Part shown: positions 21,641 to 32,570 of the stretch, in pieces | Numbering within the stretch: position 1 is the stretch's first letter | Layout of the letters: each line of letters begins with the position of its first letter | NCBI GenBank assembly: GCA_963921795.1 | Contig: CAWUGW010000645.1 | Span: 34,806 to 98,805 of the forward strand | Origin: Nannobrachium achirus | Taxonomy: Eukaryota > Chordata > Actinopteri > Myctophiformes > Myctophidae | Reading direction: 5' to 3' | DNA: 64,000 nt | Program-made: the position numbers and the translations under genes | The notes under the pieces: model-generated | The model's database searches: none | What the model saw: only the letters and a program-made list of their open reading frames with translations | What the model was told of the DNA's origin: nothing

Positions 21641-22785
21641 AGTAGTACTGATGATGAGGTGGAGCCATTGTGGAGAATCAACAGATTCCGATGAAGTGGA
21701 GCAGTCTATTAGTTTGATTGCGACCGTAAGGTCGCAGTTTAGTATCAAAACCTCCACCGGCCGTCTGTCCCTGAGTCACACGTCACACGTCACACGTCAC
21801 ACCTTTGCCCTGCTCATATCTCCGCATCAGTATGACATCACACTGCTGACATCAGTATGACATCACACCGTACACAAATGACCCCTATATAAGACCGGCA
21901 TTGTCTGTCGTACATTTCGGTCAATTCCAGTGGGGATGCCATTGAAAAGTTAATCTAGTTGTACAAAGTAATCAAAGAATGGGTTGACTGGTAGGCTGGT
22001 TAACTGCTTTATCTGTGGAGAGTGTATGTCACTGAGAGTCCTTTTATAGCGATTGAAATCATGATGAGGTCACGATGAGTCATCTATGCCCAAATATAGA
22101 TTTCTAGGTCAGATGGCCCATGGAGTTTGTGATGTCAAACCTAGCAACCCAATATAAACAAACCTGATGTCAGACCTGAAGTATCCTTTTATACCCATAT
22201 ATGGAGATACAGAGATCTCCATATATGGGCATATTAGAAAGCCCATATATGGGCATATACGGATGACATCAGGGATATCCATATATGGGCATAAAAGGGA
22301 CAAGGGCTTACAGTTAAGAGATCTCCATATATGGGCATATCAGAAAGCCCATATATGTTCATATACTGATGACATCAGGAATATCCATATATGGGCATAA
22401 AAGGGACAAGGACTTACAGTTAAGAGATCTCCATCTATGGGCATAAAGGGACAAGGACTGTTACAGTAGATATAGAGATGTCCATATATGGGCATACATG
22501 AACAAGGACTGACAAACACTGAGATCTCCATATAACCTATGGGAATATAAGGGACGAGGACAATGCGTAGCATTGTGAGCTTGTAGATCTATTTTCTAAA
22601 TATTGTTGTACATTAAAAACTTGAAATGGGTCGTTCTGCATAGTACTTGGGATTTGTTGATGTAAATGTTCACATAGAGTGTAATAATTGGTAAAACAAA
22701 CTTTTGGCCTATTTGTGGAGATAAGCGACCAACGGTCGCTTATCTCCCGATTAGGGAGTCTTACTGGTAAATAATCACTGTATAA
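21641..22785. repeat. CArG-box-rich repeat inserted in the right arm
   Basis: Starts near GATTGCGACCGTAAGGTCGC (about 21718) and holds TATGACATCACAC repeats and an array of CCATATATGG words (22195, 22219, 22243, 22279, 22325, 22385, 22482) with the extension GGCATA. A perfect hairpin with 13-bp arms GAGATAAGCGACC lies at 22718-22746, and a mini-palindrome half at 22564-22600. A related copy is at 30835-31460. The block is absent from the matching point of the left arm near 18010. Confidence 0.6.
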
Positions 22786-23307
22786 GGCCAAAAGGTGACC
22801 TTTTTGACCTTTGAGATGACCTTTGAGATGACCTATGTGTAATTATTTTAGTTGTACTAGCTTTACCTTGAACAGAGCTTTCATTAGAGCCTAATATGAA
22901 GATTCCATGAAAATGTAAAAAAAATGACCTTTCAGAGCTGATAGTTGGCAGCCATCTTGGATGAGAAGTTTAAAAACAGGTTAAACTAGAAAATATTGTT
23001 CCTTCGAAACAATTGTGGGCTCGCTTCAAGCCAGAAAACAATGGCTATAAAAGTACAAAATGTCAAGATCGCAGGCAGTGCTCTCTTTGACGTTACTGAC
23101 GTCAAAGATTGGTCCATTTTGTTCCAAAAATGTGTTGTGCAAAAGTTGACCCGCTGGTGGCGCTATAACAGGCCAATGTGAGAAGGGTGGTATCTGTTCC
23201 TTGACCTATTGGGAATGTGCTTGCAAGATTTCACGCACATTGTAAGCTGTGTTCATGATTTGAGATGTTTTTGGCTTTGGCCACTTTATCGCTGCTTGCA
23301 GCTATAT

Positions 23308-25496
23308 TTAGGGCCCGAGCACACACAGTGTGTGAGGACCCTATTGTAATCGTAAAGATTATTCTTCTTCTTATTAGGGCCCGAGCACACACAGTGTGTG
23401 AGGACCCTATTGTAATTGCAAAGATTATTATTATTCCCGATAAAGAATCGCATTTTTGAGGGGCAAAACGTACTCCAAAAGTTGCGGAACTTTGCAAGCA
23501 CATTACACGTGGCGAAAATTTACGTAATTCAAAAAAAAAAAAGGGGGCGTGGCTAATTGCGCAACAGCGCCCCCTACAAAATTTCAACGCAACAGCCCCA
23601 CTATTTGGTTTCACCCAAAAGTACGAAATTCGGTACACATCTGTATCATGTCCGGACTCACAGAAAAGTCTCTTGGCGCCATGTCCGAAACCAAACAGGA
23701 AGTCAGCCATTTTGACTAATTCGTGGCGTTTTGGTGTATTTTTGGCCGTTTTCACGTGTCGCACTTTAACGAACTCCTCCTAGGGGGTTAATCGGATCAA
23801 CTTCAAGTTCGCTCGGCATACTCAAGACACCTTCACGATGAAAAGTTGTGCGAATCGTGAGTTTTCGTAAAACGGCGTGCACGTGGCGAAGCATCAAACT
23901 TCCTTCGCCAAACAGGAAGTACCCTTCGCCAAACAGGAAGTGCCTCTATAACTCATGAACCGTTTGTCGTACAGACTCGCGGCTGGTGTCATAATTTTTT
24001 TTTTCTCAAATTTTTTTTTCTCAAAAAATGTTTTTTTCTCAAAAAAAATTTTTTTTCTCAAAAAAATTTTTTTTTCTCAAAAATGTTTTTTTTCTCAAAA
24101 AATGTTTTTTTCTCAAATCTTTTTTTTCTCAAATTTCTTTTTTTCTCAATTTTTTTTTTCTCAAATTTTTTTTTTCTCAAAAAAATTTTTTTTCTCAAAT
24201 TTTTTTTTTCTCAAATTTTTTTTTTCTCAAAACATTTTTTTTCTCAAAAACTTTTTTTTCTCAAAAAACTTTTTTTCTCAAACCTTTTTTTTTCTCAAAA
24301 AACTTTTTTTTCTCAAAAACTTTTTTTTCTCAAAAAACTTTTTTTTTCTCACAAAACTATTTTTTCTCACAAAACTATTTTTTCTCACAAAACTATTTTT
24401 TCTCAAAAAACTATCGTTAAAGTGCGACCCGTGATAACGGCCAAAAATGCGCCAAAACGCCACTAATTAGTCGAAATGGCTGACTTCCTGTTTGGTTTCT
24501 GAGTGGCTGCTGGCCTTGTGACGTGGGTAGAGCTGCGAGGGCCCGGTCATCGCTGCTTGCAGCTTTAATTAGGGCCCGAGCACACACAGTGTGTGAGGAC
24601 CCTATTGTAATTGTAAAATTTTCGTATTTAAAAAAAATCAAAAAGGGGCGTGGCCTAATGGCTCAACAGCGCCCCCTAGAAAATTTCAATGGTGCAGCCC
24701 CACTAGACGGTTTCACCTACACGTACGAAAATCGATACACACCTGTATCATGTCCGGACTCACAAAAAAGTCTCTTGGCACCATGTCCGAAACCAAACAG
24801 GAAGTCAGCCATTTTGACTAATTAGTGGCGTTTTGGCGCATTTTGGGCCGTTTTCACAGGTCACACTTTAACTAAGTCCTCCTAGGGGGTTAATCGGATC
24901 AACTCCAAGTTCGCTCGGCATACTCAAGACACCTTAACGATGAAAAGTTGTGCGAATCGTGAGTTTTCGTAAAACGGCGTGCCCGTGGAGAAGCGTCAAA
25001 CTTCCTTCGCCAAACAGGAAGTGCCCTTCTCCAAACAGGAAGTGCCTCTATAAATCATGAACCGTTTGTCGTACAGACTCGTGGCTAGTGTCATATGACT
25101 TGATTAAGAGTCCTTTACCTTAATTGGTTTAACTTAGCCCCGCCCCCTCTTCTGATTGGCCGAAACTTGACTGTTCCTTTTTTTGGCCTTTATTCATCAA
25201 CCGTTTATGGTACAGAGTTGTGGCTGGTGTCATATGAATTGACTAAGAGTCCTTCACCTTAATTGGTTTAACTTAGCCCCGCCCCCTCTTCTGATTGGCC
25301 GAAACTTGATTGTTACTTTTTTTGGCTGTTACTCATCAACCGTTTGTCGTACAGAGTTGTGGCTGGTATCATATGACTTGACTAAGAGTCCTTCACCTTA
25401 ATTGGTTTAAGTTAGCCCTGCCCCTCTTCTGATTGGCTGCTGCCCTTGTGACATGGGTAGAGCTGCGAGGGCCCGGTCATCGCTGCTTGCAGCTTT
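23308..25496. repeat. Three GGGCCCGAGCACACACAG repeat units
   Basis: Units start at about 23310, 23377 and 24570 with the same GGGCCCGAGCACACACAGTG word and GAGGACCCTATTGTAAT. The second and third end in GGTCATCGCTGCTTGCAGCT. Between are shared blocks such as AACAGGAAGTCAGCCATTTT and AACCGTTTGTCGTACAGA. This is a known type of teleost interspersed repeat with no confirmed coding content. Confidence 0.6.
23990..24415. repeat. TTTTTTTCTCAAA minisatellite
   Basis: About 28 imperfect copies of a 13-17-bp T-run/CTCAAA unit inside the second GGGCCCGAG unit. The long frames that read through it (Phe/Ser/Lys repeats) are an artefact of composition. Confidence 0.85.
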
Positions 25497-27700
25497 AATT
25501 ATTATTATAATTGTTTGTGTGTGTGCACTTCATAGGCATATTAGATAAAGGTCCTTAGATTGTGTGTAGAATGTTTCATGCAAATTGCTAAAAAAATCCT
25601 AACGGGTTTAAGGTTTCACAAACTGCTCAAAATGATATAGCGCCCTCCTTTGGCCAATTGGAGTAAGATTGGTTTTAGTGATATTTGGACTAACACTCTA
25701 CATCTTTGCCAAATGCCATGAACATGTTACTTTGCATGTATGATTTAGAGGCAAAAGAATAATTTGCATAAAACTGCAATATTCATTGAATTATTAAAAA
25801 AGCATGTTTCAATTTAAAAAAGAAATCTGATCTGACAGATCTTTAGATATTGGTCCAAAGTTCTTGTAAAAAAAGTTTTGTGCACATAACGCGAAAATTC
25901 CAGAATAAAAACGGGGAATAAAAAGCGTTTTACAAACTGCTCAAAATGGCGGAAAATCTAAGGGCGGAGCTTACTTAACAAAGACACAGATGTCTTCCAC
26001 TTGAGTCAAAGCACGCGTGTAAGCAAGTTGCATGACTTATGCCCGTTTGAAGTTTGAATTTTCAAACGCTTCGTATAGCGCCCCCCTTTGGCCGATTGGA
26101 ATAAAATTGGTTTCAGTGATACTTTGACTAACCCTCTACATCTTTGCCAAATGCCATGAACGTGTAACTTTGCATGTATGATTTAGAGGCCGAAGAATAA
26201 TTTGCATAAAACCGCAATATATATTGAATTATTAAAAAATCATTATTTAACGTACAAACTTCTCACCACATAGCCTGTGTAGATATAGGTTCAAAGTTCA
26301 TGTGAAAAAAGTTTCATGCTCGTAACGAAAAAAACCCAGGAGGAGATAGATTTTTACTGTTTTTCATATAATTCAAAATTCTGGGGGATCTAAAGGTCAA
26401 AGGTCAAAAGTCAGAGCGTAAAAGTTGTTCGGCATGAGGAGACGCATACGTGTATACAGGTTTCATGGCTGTACGTATAACAGAGCATGAGCTATACCTG
26501 TTCAAAGTTCGCACTTTCGAAGGCTTCCTACAGCGCCACCATTTGGCCGATTGCTGGAAAAAATAATAGCACACTTCGCCACTGTAAACTGAACATATTG
26601 ATGTTTTTATTTTCATTTTCTCACTAAGTATGTAGGAGTAGAAAGGAACCGAATTTCCCGTCTACTGTATGACTGATAGATAAACTAGAAAATGTGCAAT
26701 TTGTGAAATTGCGAGTGTGGTTGCTCGCCCCGCCCCCCTCCCACGAGTTTTGCAAGACGATTATGTTGTCACGTCGCTCCCGAGATCGTTTGTGTTTCGT
26801 TTTGAGAGGGTTGTTCCCCCTGAAAAACGCGTTTTGGCCTGAAACGGTTACGTTTTGTGCGTTTGTGGCACCCCCTAAGGGTCGAAGTGGAAATGCTTTT
26901 GGTGATTTGTTGAATATCCCACCCGCAACTTGTGGTTAAAATTTGGTGTTGACTGGATGTTTCGTTTATGATTTATGGCTATTTTTGGCAAAACGGGCCC
27001 CTCTCGCTAACTTTGGAAGCGTGTTCCGGACGAACGGTATGGACTATCGAAATATCGCTTGAATATGTTTATCGCGTGGGTTCAGAGATCTTGTGTACCG
27101 ATTTTTGTGACATTTGGAGAAAATATGTGGCAAAAGGAGCCAAAAGTGTGTTTTGAAGAAAATTCAAAATGGCGGAAAATCTATCCTGACGCAAATGGGC
27201 GTGGCCTATATGGAGAGATGCGTCATGACCCAAGGAATCCAGGGAAAAATAATTTTAATTTTCTGACCTACGGTTCAAGAGTTATAAGCCAAAACGTAAA
27301 GTGAGCTGTTATAGCGCCACCATGAGGCCAAATGATGTAATTATTTTTTAGTTAATCCTTGTATGCATTATGAACCTTATCTCTAAGTTTTGAAACTGTA
27401 GCCCCTATGGTTTGCAAGAGAAAAATTATTGAATTTGAGTTTTTGCGATTCCCATTATAAGTCAATGGGGAAAATTAATTCACTAATAAATTAATATCAA
27501 TTAAACGATAGAACCTTTCTCTTAGCAAAATGGAAGCACACGATTCCCGATGAAGCCGGTCGATTTGACATATGGCGCGAGTGTGTGGCGCAAAAACTGT
27601 GGGCGGTGAAACGAAATAAAAGTTTATCTATAAAAAAAAAAAGAATAAAGTTTCCCTAGAACTATAGTGTGTTGCCCTGTTAGGGCAACCACACTAATAA
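25497..27700. repeat. Further teleost interspersed repeats
   Basis: Two related blocks (25600-26050 and 26080-26560) share 'GCGCCCCCCTTTGGCCGATT'-type and CATCTTTGCCAAATGCCATG words. A third starts AAACTAGAAAATGTGC at 26682 with GTGTGGTTGC and ends TTAGGGCAACCACACT near 27695. No gene is recognised. Confidence 0.5.
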
Positions 27701-27924
27701 ATAATGACAATATCTAAAGTGTGCGAGCCCACAATCATTGAATTAACATCAATTATGGATTCCTCAACCCAAAAGGTATCAGAAAACAAGTTTTATTCAT
27801 AACTGTAGGTCAAACCATTGAAAAACGAATTCTCGTCATAGCTGATTGTAGCCATTTTGGATTTTGGTCTCTAAAAAAAATTCCTGACCCTTTTAAAAAA
27901 GACACCCTGGCCAAATTTGTTTAA

Positions 27925-28561
27925 AGGAGACATCCAGACCAAAACACATATAGGGTTAAATCTGCCTTTTATCATACCCCTTCACACCTGCTTTAGTCGA
28001 TTTTTTTCATAGCTGCCCCTGTTGCTAGATTTCGGCTGCCCCTGTTGCTAGATTTTGCGGGCTCTCTCATAACTAACACAGTGGATTGTCCTTAGGCTAG
28101 TGCGGTTATTTCTTTAGCTTCAAAGTCAGAATTTTTTTATTGGATTGTGTTTACACAACATCCTGAGACCAACCACACCGCTGTTTTGACCTCACAGGCA
28201 CCCTTACTTGTCAAACAGACCCCTCCCTCCCCTACCTTTCTAGGCTCTCCTCTCCCTGCTCTGGTGCAGAGCAGAAGCCGTTTGACAAGTAAGGGTGCCT
28301 GTGAGGTCAAAACAGCGGTTTGGTTGGTCTCAGGACGTTGTGTAAACACAATCCAATAAAAAAATACTAACTTTGAAGCTAAAGAAATAACCGCACTAGC
28401 CTAAGGACAATCCACTATGTTAGTTATGCGAAATCTAGCAACAGGGGCAGCCGAAATCTAGCAACAGGGGCAGCTATGAAAAAAATCGACTAAAGCAGGT
28501 ATGAAGGGGTATGATAAAAGGCAGATTTAACCCTATATGTGTTTTGGTCTGGATGACTCCT
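27925..28561. mobile_element. Near-perfect palindromic TTAA element, 637 bp
   Basis: The left arm begins AGGAGACATCCAGACCAAAA and the right arm ends in its near complement. Almost the full length folds back, with a short centre near 28230-28270. TTAA occurs on both sides (27921-27924 and 28562-28565), and the uninterrupted target TTAA can be read in the left arm of the host element near 17632. Matching short frames on both strands only reflect the symmetry. Probably Kolobok-type. Confidence 0.85.
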
Positions 28562-28688
28562 TTAATAACCCTTCTAGATGACAAATCCATTGAGAAACGG
28601 ACCTTTGCTCTCTACGGTCACAGAACTGCCATTTTTGACCCAACTATTATACAAGCTTCACAATGCGACGCATTGTGAGCTTGTAGAT

Positions 28689-29449
28689 TAGTCCCCCCAG
28701 GAATCTGCGATTCCGCAATCACGGAATTTATTGCAGAATTCGCGACCACCCGCGGATTTCTCTGCCATTCGCGGACTTTGCTGACGGCCGCGGAATAACA
28801 GTCGCGAGCCGCGGCAGAGTGGCGGGAGTAGTTGTTACTACTAATATAAAACAATGTGTACATGGTCTGGCCAGTGGCCACTTCATACAGAGCCTGAGGG
28901 AATAGCTTAGCTTCCCTCCTGCTAGTTGCACTGACGCTGGATGGTCCGGTCCCACATTCGTTCCTGACAGAAACAGTGTCCTGAACTATAGTTCCTCTAT
29001 GCCTCTATGGTCCTGGCAATAACAATGCTAATGCAAAAGAGAATAAATAAATATTACACCCATACTAGGTAGTAGGTAGGCTATCCTCTAAAATGTGGTT
29101 ACTATGGGCAGGGTTTGGATGACAATATAGTCTTTGCAACAGAAAGTAATTATTAAAAACAATAACAATTAAAAAAAGTAATAGATTTCGATTAATTAGA
29201 TTTTTTTTCTCAAAAAACTATTATTCGAATATTTGATTATTCTAACCACTAATTACAATTAATTGTAGCTATTTCATGAAGGGTTTTACTTGATTATTAG
29301 AACTATATAATTTTAGCTTGATAACTGGTCATTTTAGGTTGTTTTTTAATGTCCGCAGAATCAAGAATTGTTCTCCACAGAATTCCGCAGAATCAGGATT
29401 GTTCTCTGCGGAATCAAGACCTTTTCTCCACGGATTCCTGGGGGGACTA
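28689..29449. mobile_element. TIR element inside a mini-palindrome
   Basis: Termini TAGTCCCCCCAGGAATC (28689-28705) and GATTCCTGGGGGGACTA (29433-29449), with CCGC/GCGG-rich subterminal repeats. GTAGAT lies on both flanks, and the flanks join into one copy of the mini-palindrome (GTGAGCTTGTAGATCTGC). No open frame of note. Confidence 0.75.
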
Positions 29450-29874
29450 GTAGATCTGCTATTTTGAAGTGGGTAATGCATGTCTTGCAATAATAACTAG
29501 TAACTAAAGTTTTTAAAACCGGTACTCAACTAAAGTACACAAATACCTAAAAATTGTTCTTAAATACAGTACTTAAATGCGATTGGTGTCTTTATACCAC
29601 TGCTGTACATTTAGAAATTATCATCATATGAAAGCTTAGATTATGTACTTGAACAATCTGTACAAAATGAAAAATGACCAATGCCCACTTAAGGCCCAAA
29701 GCACCAGACCCAGTCACATATTTCACCCTAAACAGTCAGTATACTGTGGCAGACTACCTAATCACTGTAAATGATAAAAACTGGAGAAACACATTGACAA
29801 TGTACAGACTGACTAATCATGGATCAAGGACAGACAGTATAGATTAGTGTCATTGTTGAAGTCATTGTTGTTAC
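29450..29874. other. Intron downstream of SRCR A4
   Basis: Includes the second half of the interrupted mini-palindrome and a block (29610-29720) shared with 6430-6530. From about 29750 it matches intron sequence beside A3 and A2. Confidence 0.5.
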
Positions 29875-30165
29875 CTGAACAGGTCAGCTCCAGACTGGAC
29901 AAGGAAGAACTAGAGCTCATTGATCCACACCTCCCCAGTGAATTTTCAGATCCAACACAGCGGGATAGAATCCTCCATGTATTTTGATATGTAGAACCAT
30001 GTCTCTCTTCTGTAGAAACAGGAGAGCCACAAACCAGTTGTCTACACGCTACAGATGATTTTTCCTCGTCCCATTCATAAGGATTCACTGGTCTCCATTC
30101 TCTCTGGTGTTTCACCTCCAGTCTACCAGTACAGCGACTGGTTCCTCCCACCACCCTGACAGGAT
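29875..30165 (-). CDS. SRCR domain exon A4 (6 Cys)
   Basis: Symmetric phase-1 exon of 291 bases; acceptor CTGTGTACAG before 30165, donor GTAACA after TCAG. It encodes PVRVVGGTSRCTGRLEV, REWRPVNPYEWDEEKSS, VACRQLVCGSPVSTEER, ILSRCVGSENSLGRC, a Ser-rich stretch and LELTCSG. Cysteines at SRCR positions C1, C3, C4, C5, C6 and C8 are kept, and C2 and C7 are absent, so one disulfide (C2-C7) is lost as a pair. Its immediate upstream neighbour in the transcript is B3 (230 bp away) and it is followed by B4 after a 12.7-kb intron filled by the large inverted-repeat element. Confidence 0.88.
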
Positions 30166-30222
30166 CTGTACACAGACAATAGAATAAACATTTAGAACTG
30201 TAGTGTCTCTACAACTGTCTGC

Positions 30223-30283
30223 AAAAATAAACAATCTGTAAGCTCACAACTTGTCACAATACAAGCTTGTAGATCTGCTATAT
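30223..30283. repeat. Mini-palindrome copy in the A4-B3 intron
   Basis: AAACAATCTGTAAGCTCACA then CAAGCTTGTAGATCTGCTA. The same copy lies at 32077-32136 and 34622-34685, about 173-197 bases from each B exon, so it was duplicated with the SRCR unit. Confidence 0.8.
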
Positions 30284-30395
30284 TAGAGTAAATGGGTAAT
30301 TGGGCATACAGTGAACGAACTATGGGTATGAAATGGTTAAAACAAGTCATATTACTTGCAAACTAATAATCAATAAAGTGTAGTTTGTCTTTTAC

Positions 30396-30487
30396 CTGAG
30401 CAGGTGAGTCCAACAGTCTTGTCAGGTGAGCAGGTGTTTCTAGTTGAGTCTGAGGTTCTACAGTCCAGGAGAACAGACTCACTGCCT
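30396..30487 (-). CDS. SRCR domain exon B3, C-terminal part, cut by N gap
   Basis: The last 92 bases before the donor GTAAAA at 30395 encode the SRCR end (SESVLLDCRTSDSTRNTC, GLTCSG), matching B1, B2 and B4. The 5' part falls in the assembly gap at 30488-30687. Sequence right of the gap is not exon. A 303-base exon would end at about 30698 if the gap length were true, but the SRCR start and TGAG microsatellite are missing, so the real gap is probably longer than 200 bases. Confidence 0.85.
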
Positions 30488-30687
30488 NNNNNNNNNNNNN
30501 NNNNNNNNNNNNNNNNNNNNNNNNNNNNNNNNNNNNNNNNNNNNNNNNNNNNNNNNNNNNNNNNNNNNNNNNNNNNNNNNNNNNNNNNNNNNNNNNNNNN
30601 NNNNNNNNNNNNNNNNNNNNNNNNNNNNNNNNNNNNNNNNNNNNNNNNNNNNNNNNNNNNNNNNNNNNNNNNNNNNNNNNNNNNNNN
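30488..30687. other. Assembly gap, 200 N
   Basis: Exactly 200 unknown bases, probably a placeholder length. It falls where a TGAG/TG microsatellite is expected by comparison with B1 and B2. Confidence 0.98.
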
Positions 30688-30699
30688 TTTCTACAGCTA

Positions 30700-31731
30700 G
30701 ATCCCTGATCTACAAGTTCAAAACCCCTCTCGGACTGTGTAGATCGGCTATTTTCAATTAAGTACTTTTAATGGTAATAAATCCAACTAACAGGAAGGTC
30801 GTCCACCTGTTTCTACTACTTGGTTTGATGCCTGTGGATCTCCATACATGGGCATAAGGGGTACCCTAACATTCTCATTTTCGGCCTGGGATTTATGACA
30901 TCAGAAATCTCCATGTATGGGCATAAAAGTTTTTTTTTTTTTCTGGGATTAACCATATATGGACTTTTTATTTTATTTTATCCTTTATTAATAATAATAT
31001 ATATCCATATACATACAATATATGTTATGCCCATACATGGAGATGGGCATAACAAACGTATGTTAATTAGTAATGCCAGGAAGGGCCTTAGTGAGTTAGG
31101 GCCTTGGTTTGATGCCTGTGGATCTCCATATATGGGCCATATATGGTACCCTAACGTTCTCATTTTCGACCTGGAATTTATGACATCAGAAATCTCCATG
31201 TATGGACATAAAAGGTTTTTTTCTTTTTCTGTGAATGACCATATATGGACTTTTATACCCTGAGAAATCTCGTAGCTTGTCTGACTGTCAGTACAGGAAG
31301 TGATGTCATGTGACATCCTTTTTATGTCCATATATGAGTCATTCTGTACCACATCACTGTGACTCACTGACATCACACTGACATCACTTCCGTAAAGACA
31401 GACAGACAGTCAGACAGACAGACAATCTACGAGGTTTTTCAGGGTATAATGCGACCTTCGGTCACAATTAGATGGTGGTGCTGTACTGTAAGTTTGTGAA
31501 CCACTGGATTCGACCATATTAAAAATAAATGCATCACTTATTGGAATGAACTTACATAATCACAACAACTAGAAACATTTCACCCTAAACAGTCAGTATA
31601 CTGTGGCAGAATACCTAATCACTGTAAATGATAGAAACATGAGAAACACATTGACAATGTACAGACTGACTAATCATGGATCAAGGACAGACAGTATAGA
31701 TTAGTGTCATTGTTGAAGTCATTGTTGTTAC
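30700..31731. repeat. Intron with CArG-rich repeat, second copy
   Basis: A mini-palindrome (30700-30757) is followed by a repeat with CCATATATGG at 30953, 31126, 31137 and 31239 and near variants (CCATGTATGG, CCATACATGG), GACATCA words and a GACA microsatellite. It ends with ATGCGACCTTCGGTCACA near 31450, like the start of the copy at 21718. From about 31580 the sequence is the conserved intron beside A3. Confidence 0.6.
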
Positions 31732-32019
31732 CTGAACAGGTCAGCTCCAGACTGGACAAGGAAGAACTAGAGCTCATTGATCCACACTCCCATAGTGAAT
31801 TTTCAGATCCAACACAGCGGGATAGAATCAACCATGTAAGTTGATGTGTAGAACCAGGTCTCTGTTCTATAGAAACAACAGAGCCACAGTCCAGTTGTCT
31901 ACACGCTACAGATGATGACTGGTTCCAGTCATAAGGATCCACTGGTCTCCATTCTCTCTGGTGTTTCATCTCCAGTCTACCAGTACAGCGACTGGTTCCT
32001 CCCACCAACCTGACAGGCT
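31732..32019 (-). CDS. SRCR domain exon A3 (6 Cys)
   Basis: Symmetric phase-1 exon of 288 bases; acceptor CTGTTTACAG before 32019, donor GTAACA after TCAG. It encodes PVRLVGGTSRCTGRLEM, EWRPVDPYDWNQSSSVAC, RQLDCGSVVSIEQRPGST, ILSRCVGSENSLWEC and the Ser-rich tail to LELTCSG. Same six-Cys pattern as A4 (C2 and C7 absent). Paired with B2 (231 bp upstream in transcript order) and followed by B3. Confidence 0.88.
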
Positions 32020-32249
32020 CTGTAAACAGACAATAGAATAAACATTTAGAACTGTAGTGTCTCTACAACTGTCTGCAAAAATAAACAATCTGTAAGCTCA
32101 CAACTTGTCACAATACAAGCTTGTAGATCTGCTATATTAGAGTAAATGGGTAATTGGGCATACAGTGAACGAACTATGGGTATGAAATGGTTAAAACAAG
32201 TCATATTACTTGCAAACTAATAATCAATAAAGTGTAGTTTGTCTTTTAC

Positions 32250-32552
32250 CTGAGCAGGTGAGTCCAACAGTCTTGTCAGGTGAGCAGGTGTTTCTAGTTG
32301 AGTCTGAGGTTCTACAGTCCAGGAGAACAGACTCACTGCCTTCACACTGGAACTCTTTGGTCCACATGGGAGCCTTCCCTTCTCCATAGAGCGCCCCCTG
32401 GAGGACTGAAGGAGCCCCACAGTCAAGCTCCCTACAGGCCACCTCTGCATCCTGCTGGTCAAAGTCACCTTCACACACTGAGAGCCACGACTGATCAGAC
32501 TTCACCTCCACTCTGCCTGAACACTCACTAGTCCCATTCACCAACCTCACCC
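32250..32552 (-). CDS. SRCR domain exon B2 (8 Cys)
   Basis: Symmetric phase-1 exon of 303 bases with acceptor CACCTATAG and donor GTAAAA. It encodes GVRLVNGTSECSGRVEV, SWLSVCEGDFDQQDAEVAC, RELDCGAPSVLQGALYGEG, MWTKEFQCEGSESVLLDC and GLTCSG. Its protein is identical to B1, showing a recent duplication or gene conversion. It lies between A2 (upstream) and A3 (downstream). Confidence 0.92.
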
Positions 32553-32570
32553 CTATAGGTGAGAGACAGA

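Larger units (their letters stand above)
22986..27737. repeat. 4.75-kb composite repeat cluster inserted in the right arm
   Basis: The block interrupts the arm between GTTTAAAAACAGGTTAAA and TTAACATCAATTATGG, which are joined in the left arm near 17805. Its ends carry inverted AATTGTGGGCTCGC (about 23010) and GCGAGCCCACAAT (about 27724). Inside are several common teleost repeat families with no intact gene. Confidence 0.65.
17549..28649. mobile_element. Large inverted-repeat DNA element, about 11 kb with nested insertions
   Basis: The left arm 17550-18340 is mirrored by four right-arm pieces: 21245-21640, 22786-22985, 27738-27924 and 28562-28649. Pairs include TTGGGTCAAAAATGGCAG at 17555 with its complement near 28628, CAAAATCCAAAATGGCTACA with its complement near 27855, and ATCCAAGATGGCTGCCGACT with its complement near 22960. 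Joined, the arms give inverted repeats of about 0.8 kb. The right arm is split by three insertions (about 21641-22785, 22986-27737, 27925-28561) and the centre by an L2-like/SINE-like repeat plus a solo LTR. Without these the element would be about 3-4 kb. Remnants of a minus-strand frame remain at 18340-18710 and 20640-21240. I do not recognise the superfamily. Confidence 0.7.

Noticed and set aside
23955-24466. Long plus-strand frames rich in Phe, Ser and Lys
   Set aside because: They only translate the T-run/CTCAAA minisatellite in three frames.
28137-28359. Similar 70-codon frames on both strands
   Set aside because: They mirror each other because the 637-bp element is a palindrome, not because of coding.
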